Shown here in pieces: positions 1 to 8,547 of a DNA stretch of 19,514 nt. Position 1 is the stretch's first letter, and the number at the start of each line of letters is the position of its first letter. A program made the translations under genes and the position numbers. The notes under the pieces are model-generated. The model searched no databases, was not told the DNA's origin, and saw only the letters and a program-made list of their open reading frames with translations. The stretch is from CAYQLT01 sp964418425 (GTDB lineage Bacteria; Bacillota; Limnochordia; Limnochordales; Geochordaceae): assembly GCA_964418425.1 (NCBI GenBank), contig CAYQLT010000048.1, forward strand, positions 1 to 19,514, written 5' to 3'.

Positions 1-2
1 TA

Positions 3-74
3 ACCCTCTCCGAGATGACCCCCCGCCAGCGGCTCCTCTTCGACCTGCTCGAACTGGCCGCCCTGGCCCCCTGA
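3..74 (+). CDS. C-terminal fragment of an unidentified protein
   Basis: An open frame enters from the left edge and ends at a TGA at 72-74, giving about 23 residues that end in LLFDLLELAALAP. The segment is amphipathic and helix-like (TPRQRLLFDLLEL), as in a normal protein C-terminus. The other forward frames either stop early or read on into the leader of the next gene. The family cannot be assigned from so little sequence. It lies in the same direction as the downstream activase gene, with about 190 bp between them, so co-transcription is uncertain. Confidence 0.35.
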   Translation, partial: TLSEMTPRQRLLFDLLELAALAP

Positions 75-223
75 GCGGGGGTAATACACAGGTGGCTGGT
101 GGGGCGTCCAACGGGACCGGCAGGCATTTCGGCCCCTCGGCGTAGACGGGTTGGCCGGTTCCAGCGAATAGAGCCTGGCCCGATCTGGCATGCTGTAGCC
201 CGCAGGTCCTCGGGTGCCACCTG

Positions 224-247
224 TGCCAGGGGCTGCGTTCCCTGGCA
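224..247 (+). promoter_or_regulatory. Perfect 8-bp inverted repeat (hairpin) in the leader of the activase gene
   Basis: The arms TGCCAGGG (224-231) and CCCTGGCA (240-247) are perfectly complementary and separated by 8 nt. The hairpin ends 17 bp before the preferred GTG start at 265. It could be an operator, an attenuator-like hairpin or a translation-control element. No U-tract follows, so a simple intrinsic terminator is unlikely. The function is inferred only from symmetry and position. Confidence 0.4.
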
Positions 248-264
248 GCCACGGGGTGACCGGC

Positions 265-2547
265 GTGCCAGGGGAAGCCGAACGTGAGCTTTACGTGGGA
301 GTCGACATCGGCTCGGCCACGGTCAAGGTGGCGGGGATCGACCGCGAGGCCAACCTGGCCGGTCAGCCCGTCTACCTCCGCCATGACCGGTTTGCGAGCC
401 AGGTTGACGCCCTCAAGTTTGCCCTGCGCACCTACCTGGATTCGGTGCCGGCCCACCGGGTGGCGGGCCTGGGCACCACAGGCAGCGGGCGTGAACTCAA
501 CCGGAGGCTGCTGGGGGCCGACCTGGCACGCTCCGAGATCTTCGCCCACGCGGTCGGGGTAACCCACCTGGTCCGAAGCGGGCAGGTCCTCCACGACGGG
601 AGGCGGGTCGATCGGGTCGGCGCGGTCATCGAGATCGGCGGCCAGGACTCCAAGGTGATCATCTTCGGCGACGACGGCCTTCCCTCTTACTTCAACATGA
701 ACACCGTCTGCTCCGCCGGCACGGGCGAGTTCCTCAAGCAGCTCGCCGACGAGGCTGGCATCTCGCTGGAGGAGTTCGGCCGCTTGGCCCTGCAGAGCGT
801 GCGGCCCGCGGTCATCGACTCCACCTGCACCGTCTTCTCCAAACGGGACTTCCGCCACCTGACGCAAAAAGGGGTTCCGCTCCCGGACCGCCTCATGGGC
901 GCCTGCCGCGCGCTGGTGCGCAACTACCTGGTGAACGTGGTGCAGGGCGGGGCGCTTCGGGCTCCCGTCTTCTTCCAGGGCGGGGTGGCATTCAACCCGG
1001 CCGTGCGGCGCGCTTTGGAGGAAAGCCTCGGCACCCGGATCATCGTCACCCCCCACAACGACATCGTGGGAGCCCTGGGCATGGCCGTCATCGTCAGGGA
1101 GGCGATGCTGGGCCGGTCTGACCTTACGAGCGAGTTCCGGCCGGACTTCTTCGAGCGCCGCTTTGACAGCCGCATCCGCTACTGCCACGGCTGCCAGAAC
1201 GCCTGCGATCTGGCCCAGCCCTACGAGGAGCGCGGCGGCGAGATCGTGGTGCTGGAGACGCTGGGCGGCCGCTGCGAGGGGTCCCAAAACCCGCTCAACG
1301 TACGGGAACACCCCCAAGGCGTGCGCATGCCCCGGGTGGCCGCCATCCGCGAACGCCGGCGGGGGCAGGCGCTCGACGTGGTCAACCCGGCGGGCGCCCG
1401 TGGCCGCTCCTCGGCCGGCCGCTACTTCGCAGGGCTGGACGGGGGTTCCCGGGGCACCAAATACGCCGTGATCCGCAGCCTCGACGCGGGTGATCCGGCG
1501 GCGGCCCGGGGCCTGGCAGGCCCCCTCGACCTGGAGATCGTGGCGGCCGGCTCGGTGGACACGGCCGGGGATCCGATCGCCGCCTGCCTCAACGCCCTGG
1601 CCAGGGTCAGGGAGGCGCTGCCTCCCTCTGTGGCGCTCTCCGGCATCGGTACCACGGGCAGCGCCGGCGAGCTGTTTCGCGACATCGTCACCGCCCGGGC
1701 GCAGGAGACGGCCGACTGGCGCTGCACGGAGATCCTGGCGCACTACGCCTGGGCCAGCTACTGGGTTCCCTACGTGGGCACCGTGATGGACATCGGCGGC
1801 AACGACGCGAAGATCATCGCCGTTCGGGAGACGGGCCTGGACTTTTCCATGAACGACAAGTGCGCGGCGGGCACCGGCTCGTTCCTGGAGGCGGTCGCCC
1901 GCCGGTTCAACGTGCCTGTCGACCAGTTCGCCGACGTGGCGCTGCAGTCCCGAGACCCTGCCCGGGTCGCCAGCCGCTGCGCCGTCTTCGGCGAATCGGA
2001 CATCGTGCACAAAGCCCGGGTCGGTTTTGCCCCCCGCGACCTTTTCCTGGGCCTCGCCTTCGCCATCTGCCGCACCTATCTCTCGGACGTGGGCCGGGGC
2101 AAGCCGCTTCGGGTGCCCATCGTGGCCCAGGGTGGGACCTTTCTCAATCGGGCTGTGCAGCACGCCTTCCGCCAGACGCTGGGCCTCGACGCGGACGAGT
2201 TCATCGTGGCGGCGGACCTTCGCTACGTGCTGTGCGCGGGCGCCCTGGGAGCGGCGCTAATCGCGCGGGGGCGGTGGGAGCAGGGTTACGATACCCACTT
2301 CAAGGGTTTCGACCGCATCCTGGGCAGCACGTACGCGACCGTCACCACCACCTGCACCCATCCCCGCTGCCACCGCCGGTGCGAGGGCGTGGTGGCGTTG
2401 CTGGAAGATGGGGTCCCCGTCGCGGGCTACCGGGCCGTCGACTGCAAGCTGGGCTTCTTTTCCGGCCTGATCACGGGCGAGGCGGCCCGGCGTCACGTCC
2501 AGGCCCTGCTTGACCACCCGCAAGCCCTTCACGGCCGGGAGGGGTAA
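265..2547 (+). CDS. Tandem acyl-CoA dehydratase activase (BcrAD/BadFG/HgdC-type ASKHA ATPase, two copies)
   Basis: This is a 760-residue protein with two ASKHA-fold ATPase domains of the 2-hydroxyacyl-CoA dehydratase activase family. Known members hydrolyse ATP to push low-potential electrons from a [4Fe-4S] cluster into a partner dehydratase or reductase. Domain 1 (about 8-300) has the phosphate loop VGVDIGSATVKV, GGQDSK at 125-130, and cluster-ligand cysteines C149 (CSAGTGEF) and C188 (CTVF). Domain 2 (about 388-690) repeats this with GLDGGS at 390-395, GGNDAK, C533 (CAAGTGSF) and C572 (CAVF). Each half ends in an extra cysteine group: C307, C310, C314 and C337, then C697, C702, C706 and C727. 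GTG at 265 is preferred because GGGGTG lies just upstream and domain 1 starts within ten residues; GTG at 214 would add 17 residues and include a hairpin. The stop is 5 bp from the next gene, its predicted partner. Confidence 0.88.
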   Translation: MPGEAERELYVGVDIGSATVKVAGIDREANLAGQPVYLRHDRFASQVDALKFALRTYLDSVPAHRVAGLGTTGSGRELNRRLLGADLARSEIFAHAVGVTHLVRSGQVLHDGRRVDRVGAVIEIGGQDSKVIIFGDDGLPSYFNMNTVCSAGTGEFLKQLADEAGISLEEFGRLALQSVRPAVIDSTCTVFSKRDFRHLTQKGVPLPDRLMGACRALVRNYLVNVVQGGALRAPVFFQGGVAFNPAVRRALEESLGTRIIVTPHNDIVGALGMAVIVREAMLGRSDLTSEFRPDFFERRFDSRIRYCHGCQNACDLAQPYEERGGEIVVLETLGGRCEGSQNPLNVREHPQGVRMPRVAAIRERRRGQALDVVNPAGARGRSSAGRYFAGLDGGSRGTKYAVIRSLDAGDPAAARGLAGPLDLEIVAAGSVDTAGDPIAACLNALARVREALPPSVALSGIGTTGSAGELFRDIVTARAQETADWRCTEILAHYAWASYWVPYVGTVMDIGGNDAKIIAVRETGLDFSMNDKCAAGTGSFLEAVARRFNVPVDQFADVALQSRDPARVASRCAVFGESDIVHKARVGFAPRDLFLGLAFAICRTYLSDVGRGKPLRVPIVAQGGTFLNRAVQHAFRQTLGLDADEFIVAADLRYVLCAGALGAALIARGRWEQGYDTHFKGFDRILGSTYATVTTTCTHPRCHRRCEGVVALLEDGVPVAGYRAVDCKLGFFSGLITGEAARRHVQALLDHPQALHGREG

Positions 2548-2552
2548 AGCGC

Positions 2553-5345
2553 GTGGGCGCCGTCGAACCGGAGCGCCAGCCTGAAGGGGAGCGCAAGGCC
2601 AGGGTCAAGGTGGGGATCGTGCTGGCCTTTACCGGGCATTACGCATCGGTGCAGGTGCTGGCCCGTTTCCTGGAGCTTTCGGGGCTGCAGGTGGTGAAGA
2701 GCCGGCTCACCACGCCCCGCATCATCGACGCGGGCACCACCCTGGCCAGCGCCGACTTCTGCATGCCCCTGAGGGTCTACGTCGGACACGTCCACCACCT
2801 CATCCAGCAGCACCCCGACCTTGACGCGGTGGTGGCGCCCAACCTCCTCAGCGAGGACGGCATCACCTCGACCTGTTCCAAGTACCGGGACGTGGGCGGC
2901 GTCGCCATCCGCTCCCTGGCAGACATGGTGGGGTACCTCCTGCGTCACGCCGGCCAGGCCACGGTCGGGCAGCTGGCAAAGCTGGTGGGCGAGGAAGCGG
3001 TGGCCGCCCGCCTCCGGCGCGGCGAGCCCCTGCCGCCCTTCATCATGCCCGACATCCGTTCCCTGGACCGGGTGGACATGCGCAACGTCTGTTACGGCGT
3101 CTACGCCGACCTGGTGGGCTGGCCGAAGCTCAAGCAGCTGGCCCTCTTTGTGCCGGTACGGGCCCGGCCCCTTGTGGCGCGTGAACTCGCCCGACTGGAT
3201 CAGGCCTTCGAGCAGGCTTACCGGGAAGTGGTTGACCCGCGCAGCGGGCGGCTGGCCGGCCTTTTAGCCGACCCGACCAGGCCCCGCCTCGCTGTCGTGG
3301 GCCGCCGGTACCTGATCCATGATCCCGCCCTCACCTGCGACCTGAAGACGTGGTTTCAAAAGCACGGCGTCTGCGTCATCACCCCGGGGGACGTCCCGCC
3401 CGAACAGCTCCGCCCCGCGTACGAGGCCGTCGACGGCTTCTACGATACGCACAGGGAAGGACAGGCCTTCATCCAGTGGGCCATCGACAAGGCGGACGGC
3501 TTCATATCCCTGGGCAGCTTCGGTTGCCATCCCGACGCCTTCCAGGTGGACTACCTGGCTGGCTACGCGCGCTCGCTGGGCGCGCCCTGCTGGACCTTCC
3601 GGTTCGACGAGTCGGCCGGCAGCGCCGGCTTTCACACCCGCTACGAGACCATCCTCGCCTTCCTGGAAATGCGGCGAGACCAGCGCCTCCAGCACTCGCG
3701 AAGCGGCGCCGGGGCGATGCCGCAGTCATCACGCCCGGCTCCCAGCTGTGGTCGCCCGCCGGCCGGCGACGGCGGCGACGGCGTGTCCATCACCAAGCGG
3801 GTGTCGGGGCGGCCGGGCCGCTTCCACGATCCGGCCCTTCCCGACCTGGCCGGCAGCCTTGCTACGCGGCCGTCCGCTCCCGCCGCCACGGACCGGGCCA
3901 AGCCGAAGAAGCCCCTCATCATCTGGCCCTACATGGGCGAGATCCTCAACCTCCTCGTCGAGGAGGCCTGCCACCAACTCGGGCTGCAGGAGTACGTCTT
4001 TCCTCCTGAGCCCCTCACCGAGGAGGCCATGATGCTGGGCAACAACCGCTACACCGAATCCTGTTCGCCGTACGCTTACAGCACCGGCACCCTCAAGATC
4101 ACCCTGCGCAAGGCCCTGGACCGGCTCGAGCAAGGGGCGGCAAAGGAGGGCCGCCCGGTCGAACCGCGGCGCATCCTGGTTCTCATGGCCCGGGGCGAGG
4201 GCCCGTGCACCTTCGGCTGGTACGCCATCATCCAGAACCGCTACCTCGCCGAGGAGTTCCGCGACCGCCTGGCAGCCTGCGGCCACACCATCGAGATGGT
4301 CACCATGGGCCTGGACGGCTTCGTGGACTTCATGCGAGACCTGTGCCAGCTGGGCAACCCCGGGCGCATCCGGCCCATCCTGGAGTTCGTGGAGGCGTGG
4401 GAGAGGGGGCTGGGCCGCCTTCCCTGGCCGACCCGCGTGCGCCTGCGCCTGCGGCTCATGGACTCCATCAAGCGGCTCGCTGGCCCGCTGTGGGCCAAGC
4501 TGAAGGCCGCCGAGGACCTGCGCGCCCGCGCGCTCATCCTGCGCGCCCACGAGCGCGAACATGGCAGTGTGAACGCCGCCTACGGCCGGGCGCTGGAGCT
4601 GCTCAGGGGCGCTCACAGCCGCCGGGCGATCGCCTCCGCCCACCGCAGGGGTGTCCGGATACTCCAGGCCGTGCCCCGGGACGACTCCATCAAGCCTCGG
4701 GTGGTGGCCGTGGGTGAGATCTACGTGGTGCTCACCAGCTTTGCCAACCGGGGCACCATCGAGAACCTCCTGGCCCGCGAGGGTGTCGAGGTGGTGGAGG
4801 GCATCACGCTGAGCGGTTTCATCCGCAACAGCCTGCGGGAGATGAGGCGCCGAGCCTGGCGAAGCAAGGGGTGGGTGCGCCCGCTGGCGGAGTGGCTGCG
4901 GCGCCACAACGTTTACGTTCTCCAGCCCACCGTCCGTAACCCCGAGGCGCGGCCCTTCCTGGTCCGCGAGGTAGGCGGGGACGGGCTGCCCACCGTCGGC
5001 CACGCCCGGCATCACGTCGAAGAGGGATGCGACGGCATCGTCCACGTCTACCCCTTCAAGTGCATGCCCGAGGGCATCGCGAAGGGCGCCGTGAAAGAGC
5101 TGGCCAACCTTTACGGCGTGCGCTACCTGCCCCTCTCCTTCGACAAGGAGACGGAGATCGAGCGCCTGCGCACCGAAGTCGCCACCTTCGCCGCGCTGCT
5201 CCACGCCGAGGTGGCCCTGGCCGGGGCGGGTAACCCCGCCCGCCACCGGGCGTGGAAGCGCCGGGAGATCGACCGCCGCCGGGCCATCGGCCGGACGCTC
5301 ACCCGGCTGTACGCGACCTACCGGCGCTCGCGCCGCACCGGCTGA
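2553..5345 (+). CDS. Double 2-hydroxyacyl-CoA dehydratase D-component-like protein (DUF2229/HGD-D units)
   Basis: The 930-residue product has two dehydratase-like halves joined by a low-complexity Pro/Ala/Gly-rich linker (about 380-450). Half 1 has a DUF2229-like start with C70 (ADFCMPLRVYVGHV) and C108 (TSTCSKY), the segment VVGRRYLIHDPALTCDL, and C325 in SFGCHPDAF followed by a DEsa..aGfhTRyE-like end. Half 2 starts at IIWPYMGE, with C504 (ESCSPYAY), C552 (GPCTFGWY) and C837 (PFKCMPEGI), then ...LSFDKETEIERLRTE. These cysteines sit where the family binds Fe-S clusters. Start GTG follows GGAGGGG by 8 nt and the upstream stop by 5 bp, so the two genes are surely co-expressed. In many Firmicutes the activase and this protein are one polypeptide of about 1400 residues. 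The substrate is unknown: no separate dehydratase alpha/beta genes, CoA transferase or acyl-CoA dehydrogenase are nearby. An ATP-driven reductase role like the double-cubane proteins is possible. Confidence 0.82.
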   Translation: MGAVEPERQPEGERKARVKVGIVLAFTGHYASVQVLARFLELSGLQVVKSRLTTPRIIDAGTTLASADFCMPLRVYVGHVHHLIQQHPDLDAVVAPNLLSEDGITSTCSKYRDVGGVAIRSLADMVGYLLRHAGQATVGQLAKLVGEEAVAARLRRGEPLPPFIMPDIRSLDRVDMRNVCYGVYADLVGWPKLKQLALFVPVRARPLVARELARLDQAFEQAYREVVDPRSGRLAGLLADPTRPRLAVVGRRYLIHDPALTCDLKTWFQKHGVCVITPGDVPPEQLRPAYEAVDGFYDTHREGQAFIQWAIDKADGFISLGSFGCHPDAFQVDYLAGYARSLGAPCWTFRFDESAGSAGFHTRYETILAFLEMRRDQRLQHSRSGAGAMPQSSRPAPSCGRPPAGDGGDGVSITKRVSGRPGRFHDPALPDLAGSLATRPSAPAATDRAKPKKPLIIWPYMGEILNLLVEEACHQLGLQEYVFPPEPLTEEAMMLGNNRYTESCSPYAYSTGTLKITLRKALDRLEQGAAKEGRPVEPRRILVLMARGEGPCTFGWYAIIQNRYLAEEFRDRLAACGHTIEMVTMGLDGFVDFMRDLCQLGNPGRIRPILEFVEAWERGLGRLPWPTRVRLRLRLMDSIKRLAGPLWAKLKAAEDLRARALILRAHEREHGSVNAAYGRALELLRGAHSRRAIASAHRRGVRILQAVPRDDSIKPRVVAVGEIYVVLTSFANRGTIENLLAREGVEVVEGITLSGFIRNSLREMRRRAWRSKGWVRPLAEWLRRHNVYVLQPTVRNPEARPFLVREVGGDGLPTVGHARHHVEEGCDGIVHVYPFKCMPEGIAKGAVKELANLYGVRYLPLSFDKETEIERLRTEVATFAALLHAEVALAGAGNPARHRAWKRREIDRRRAIGRTLTRLYATYRRSRRTG

Positions 5346-5346
5346 G

Positions 5347-5385
5347 GCGACCGTCGGGGCGTCGGCCTCGCCGGGGGACGGTCGC
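5347..5385. terminator. GC-rich hairpin between convergent genes (possible bidirectional terminator)
   Basis: Arms GCGACCGTC (5347-5355) and GACGGTCGC (5377-5385) pair perfectly over 9 bp. A smaller GGCG/CGCC pair lies inside. The hairpin occupies the 51-bp gap between the stop of the dehydratase-like gene and the end of the minus-strand Uma2 gene, the expected place for a shared terminator. No T-run follows on either strand, so it is called from stem strength and position. Confidence 0.5.
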
Positions 5386-5396
5386 TGGCCCCGGGT

Positions 5397-5948
5397 TTAG
5401 GCTTCTCCAAAAAGCTGTTCCAGCCGGCAAGAAAACCCCGGTAGGACAGGCTCCTCGATGACCGCTTCAGGCTTTGACCAGATGCGCGGCGGCTCCCCCG
5501 GCGCATGACGGGTCAGGGCGCGAGCGCGAGGATCCACTACCCATACCGCCCGGACTCCGGCTTGGAGGTATTGCTGGATCTTGCGCGTCAGGTCGGGTTC
5601 CGAGGGGTCCTGCACCTCGACGGCGAGATCCGGCGGGACCGTGGGAAAGCCCATCACGTCGGCGACGCGGGCGGCCCGTTCGGCTGAGTAGAACGCCACA
5701 TCCGGGGCGCGCAGAACGTCGGGGGCCCGGCGGACGAAGAAGCCCGCCTCGCCGGCCAACACTTGGCCCAGGCGTCGGTCGTCGACGAACCGGCCAAGGA
5801 CGAGGGCGACGCGGTAGGTGAGCTTACCGTGGAGCCATCCCGCCGGAGCCATGATCACAAGCTCTCCTTCGTCGATCTCATACCGCCAGCCCTCCGGGAG
5901 CCGGTCGAGTTCCTCGGCGGTCCAGGGCTTCCTGGTGATGGTGCCCAC
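5397..5948 (-). CDS. Uma2 family (DUF820) putative PD-(D/E)XK endonuclease
   Basis: The 183-residue protein matches the Uma2/DUF820 family, which has a restriction-endonuclease-like fold and mostly unknown biological roles. Recognisable parts are the opening TAEELDRLPEGWRYEIDEGELVIMAP, the PDVAFYS strand with its acidic residue, DLAVEVQDPSEPD carrying the core acidic residue, then K and Y in RKIQQYLQAGV, and the family end AVWVVDPRARALTRH. The chosen GTG start (complement of 5946-5948) has GGAGGT about 9 nt upstream on the minus strand. The frame stays open a further 98 codons upstream, but that part is Arg/Gly/Pro-rich and unlike the family. The gene is alone on its strand, convergent with the dehydratase-like gene and divergent from the NRAMP gene. 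Family assignment is firm; nuclease activity is inferred. Confidence 0.85.
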   Translation of the reverse strand: MGTITRKPWTAEELDRLPEGWRYEIDEGELVIMAPAGWLHGKLTYRVALVLGRFVDDRRLGQVLAGEAGFFVRRAPDVLRAPDVAFYSAERAARVADVMGFPTVPPDLAVEVQDPSEPDLTRKIQQYLQAGVRAVWVVDPRARALTRHAPGEPPRIWSKPEAVIEEPVLPGFSCRLEQLFGEA

Positions 5949-6240
5949 GGGTTCGCGACCTCCTTTGCTCCCCGGCCGTAGTTTACCATGGCTACGTCGA
6001 GGTGTTCGCCCTGCCCGGGACGCGTCATCGTACCTTGGCGCACGATCCCGGGATTGGAGCCGACGCCCCGGCGCTTCTCCCTCGTCTACCACGACGAGTG
6101 CGGGACCGAGCGCTAGCTGGCGCTTTCTTCGACGCAGTGGGCGGATCTGCCCGCCCGACCTGGGGCCTTGCCGGCCCCGAGCGGCTCGGTGTACAACGGA
6201 GGCCGGACGCGGCAGCCGCTTCTCCACGGTTCCACGGTTC
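5949..6240. other. Divergent intergenic region, no gene recognised
   Basis: This 292-bp stretch lies between the Uma2 and NRAMP starts and should hold both promoters, but no convincing -35/-10 pair or metal riboswitch was recognised. A short plus-strand open frame (5988-6116, ATG to TAG, 42 codons) reads with CSPC and a final YHDECGTER, which could be a small peptide or a gene remnant. It has no clear ribosome binding site and is not called as a gene. Confidence 0.5.
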
Positions 6241-7602
6241 ATGGGCTCACGGCCTGCAGCCCATCCGCCCGGCGGTCAGGCGGCTTGGAAGCGAGCTGAG
6301 AGCTTGCGGCCACAAGACGCGCTACGGCGTGCCGACGAGGGCACCCTGGCGCTGGCCATCGAGGTTTTGGAGGGCAAGAGCCGCCGCCGTGGGCTGGCTC
6401 GTCTTCTCCCGTTTCTTGGTCCGGCCTTTGTGGCTTCGGTCGCCTACGTGGATCCCGGTAATTTTGCCACCAACATCCAGGCGGGCTCCGAGTTTGGGTA
6501 TACCCTGGTGTGGGTGGTCGTGGCGAGCAACCTGATGGCCATGCTCGTTCAGTCCCTCTCGGCCAAGCTCGGCATCGCCACCGGGCGCAATCTGGCCGAG
6601 ATCTGCCGGGACCGCTTTCCCAAGCCCATGGTGTACGTGTTGTGGGTTCTCATGGAAGCCGTGGCCATGGCCACCGACCTGGCCGAATTCCTGGGGGCAG
6701 CCCTGGGGTTTTACCTTCTCTTTCGCATCCCCCTCATCTGGGGCGCGGCGCTGACGGCCCTGGTCACCTTCGCCATCCTGGCCCTGGAACGTTACGGCTT
6801 TCGCCCTCTGGAGGCGGTCATCAGCGCGATGGTGGGCATCATCGCGCTGGCGTATGTGGCTGAGACCATCTTGGATAGGCCGGACTGGCTCAGCATCGCG
6901 CGCCACGCCGTGGTACCAAGCTTTTCGGGCACCGAGAGCGTGCTTTTGGCGGCCGGGATCCTAGGGGCGACCGTGATGCCGCATGTGATTTTCCTTCATT
7001 CGGGCCTGACCCAGGGCCGCATCGTCACCCGGGATGCGGCGATGGCCCGGCGGCTGGTGCGCTTCGAGATCGCGGACGTCGCGGCAGCCATGGGCATCGC
7101 CGGGCTCGTCAACGCTTCCATGCTCATCATGGCGGCCAGCACCTTCTACCGGGCAGGGCTTGTGCATGTGGCCACCATCGAGGAGGCCCACCGCACCCTG
7201 AAGCCGCTTTTGGGGGAGGCGGCCAGCTGGATCTTCGCCGTTTCGCTTTTGGCTTCGGGGCTCTCTTCGTCCACGGTGGGCACCATGTCGGGCCAGGTGA
7301 TCATGCAGGGGTTCTTGCACTGGCACATCCCGGCGTGGGTGCGCCGGGTGGTGACCATGGCGCCCTCGTTCGTGGTCATTCTCCTGGGCCTTGAGCCCAC
7401 CCGCACCCTGGTCATCAGCCAGGTCGTGCTGAGCTTCGGGCTGCCGTTCGCCATCGTGCCCCTCGTGGTGTTTACCAGCAGCCGGGACGTGATGGGGCCG
7501 CTGGTCAACGGCCGGCTCACCACGGCGGCCGCGAGCGCCGTGGCCGCGTTGATCGTGGCCCTCAACGGGTATCTCCTGGCGCGTACCCTTCTGGGGGGGT
7601 GA
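6241..7602 (+). CDS. NRAMP-family divalent metal transporter (MntH-like)
   Basis: A 453-residue membrane protein of the NRAMP family, which imports Mn(II), Fe(II) and related ions by proton coupling. The diagnostic TM1 motif DPGN is at 71-74 (SVAYVDPGNFATNIQAGSEFGY) and the TM6 motif MPH at 246-248 (GATVMPHVIFLHSG); together these form the metal site. About eleven hydrophobic segments follow each other from residue 55 to the C-terminus. The N-terminus (about 1-50) is polar and basic, slightly longer than usual. ATG 6241 is the best-placed start codon but has no obvious Shine-Dalgarno; the frame is open back to 5818, and a downstream TTG near 6301 is an alternative. The stop lies 6 bp before the universal stress gene, implying coupled expression. 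Metal specificity cannot be read from sequence alone. Confidence 0.88.
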   Translation: MGSRPAAHPPGGQAAWKRAESLRPQDALRRADEGTLALAIEVLEGKSRRRGLARLLPFLGPAFVASVAYVDPGNFATNIQAGSEFGYTLVWVVVASNLMAMLVQSLSAKLGIATGRNLAEICRDRFPKPMVYVLWVLMEAVAMATDLAEFLGAALGFYLLFRIPLIWGAALTALVTFAILALERYGFRPLEAVISAMVGIIALAYVAETILDRPDWLSIARHAVVPSFSGTESVLLAAGILGATVMPHVIFLHSGLTQGRIVTRDAAMARRLVRFEIADVAAAMGIAGLVNASMLIMAASTFYRAGLVHVATIEEAHRTLKPLLGEAASWIFAVSLLASGLSSSTVGTMSGQVIMQGFLHWHIPAWVRRVVTMAPSFVVILLGLEPTRTLVISQVVLSFGLPFAIVPLVVFTSSRDVMGPLVNGRLTTAAASAVAALIVALNGYLLARTLLGG

Positions 7603-7608
7603 ACGGCC

Positions 7609-8517
7609 GTGTTTCGGCATCTTTTGGTTCCCCTGGACGGCTCCCGGCTGGCCGAAGCCGTGCTGCCCGTGGCTCGGCTCTTTGCGCAGCGACTTTCAGC
7701 GTCGATCACGCTGCTGCACATCGTGGAGCGACGGGCTCCGACCCAGGTGCACGGCGAGCGTCACCTCGACGATCCCCAGCAGGCCCGGGCCTACCTGGAT
7801 GAGCTGATGGCGCGCCTGCGCCAGGAGGGGCTTGACGTGCGTTGCCACGTGCACGAGGTGGCCGAAGGGGACGTGGCCCGCAGCATCGTTCAGCACGCCG
7901 ACGAACTTTCCAGCGACCTCATTATGCTCACCACTCACGGGAAGGGCGGGATGCGGGGGCTTTTGGTGGGGAGCATCGCCCAGCAGGTTCTTGGTAGCGG
8001 CCTCACCCCGGTGCTGGTGGTGCATCCTGGCGCGGTCCCGGAAGGGTATGCGTGCCGGCGAATTGCGGTGCCGCTGGACGGTGAGGCTCATCACGAGCAT
8101 TCTCTGCCCGTCGCCCGAGAACTGGCCCTGGCGTTTTCGGCTCGCGTGCATCTTGTGACGGTGGTGCCCCGCCCCGAGAACCTGCGGGGCGGGAGGACGG
8201 TGGCCGGCCGCTTTCTGCCGTTGACGACCGCAGCGCAGCTGGATCTGCGAGAGCAAGAGGCGGTCTTGTACTTGAAGCGGGTGGCTGCGATGCTTCGGGA
8301 TGCGGGGGTGGAGGTGGGCGGGCAGGTGCGTCGGGGCGAGCCGGCGGCGGAGCTGAGGCGATGCTTTCGCGAGGCCGGCGTGGAGCTGGCCGTGGTGGCC
8401 ACCCACGCGCTGAAAGGGTGGACCGCGTTTTGGGAAGGGAGCGTCACGCCCCGGCTGGTGAGCCAGTGGCGCGGGCCCTCCCTGCTCGTACGGGCCGGAA
8501 GGCCGGACAGCGGCTGA
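7609..8517 (+). CDS. Tandem-domain universal stress protein (UspA family)
   Basis: 302 residues forming two Usp domains. Domain 1 (about 1-142) starts FRHLLVPLDGSRLAEAVLPVA and has the nucleotide-loop region TTHGKGGMRGLLVGSIAQQVL, close to the ATP-binding pattern Gx2Gx9G(S/T) except that the first Gly is Thr. Domain 2 (about 150-297) starts CRRIAVPLDGEAHHEHSLPVARELA, but its loop reads THALKGWTAFWEGSV, lacking most of the glycines, so it probably does not bind ATP the same way. The GTG start lies 6 bp after the NRAMP stop with a run of seven G as ribosome site. The pairing suggests a cytosolic stress-sensing or regulatory partner of the metal transporter; this is inference from adjacency. Confidence 0.88.
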   Translation: MFRHLLVPLDGSRLAEAVLPVARLFAQRLSASITLLHIVERRAPTQVHGERHLDDPQQARAYLDELMARLRQEGLDVRCHVHEVAEGDVARSIVQHADELSSDLIMLTTHGKGGMRGLLVGSIAQQVLGSGLTPVLVVHPGAVPEGYACRRIAVPLDGEAHHEHSLPVARELALAFSARVHLVTVVPRPENLRGGRTVAGRFLPLTTAAQLDLREQEAVLYLKRVAAMLRDAGVEVGGQVRRGEPAAELRRCFREAGVELAVVATHALKGWTAFWEGSVTPRLVSQWRGPSLLVRAGRPDSG

Positions 8518-8547
8518 GGATCGGTTGGTTCGTTGATCAGGGGCCGG

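Noticed and set aside
3729..5246. A 505-codon open frame on the minus strand
   Set aside because: It is antisense to the dehydratase-like gene, whose cysteine motifs and family pattern are clear. The antisense product is low-complexity Gly/Ala/His/Val-rich, as expected of a GC-rich shadow.
5818..6240. N-terminal extension of the NRAMP gene back to 5818
   Set aside because: It would run antisense through the start of the Uma2 gene and is Ser/Arg/Pro-rich. The NRAMP family begins with a short cytosolic tail.
5949..6242. N-terminal extension of the Uma2 gene upstream of 5948
   Set aside because: The extra 98 codons are Arg/Gly/Pro-rich with no family similarity, and a GGAGGT ribosome site lies just before the GTG at 5948.
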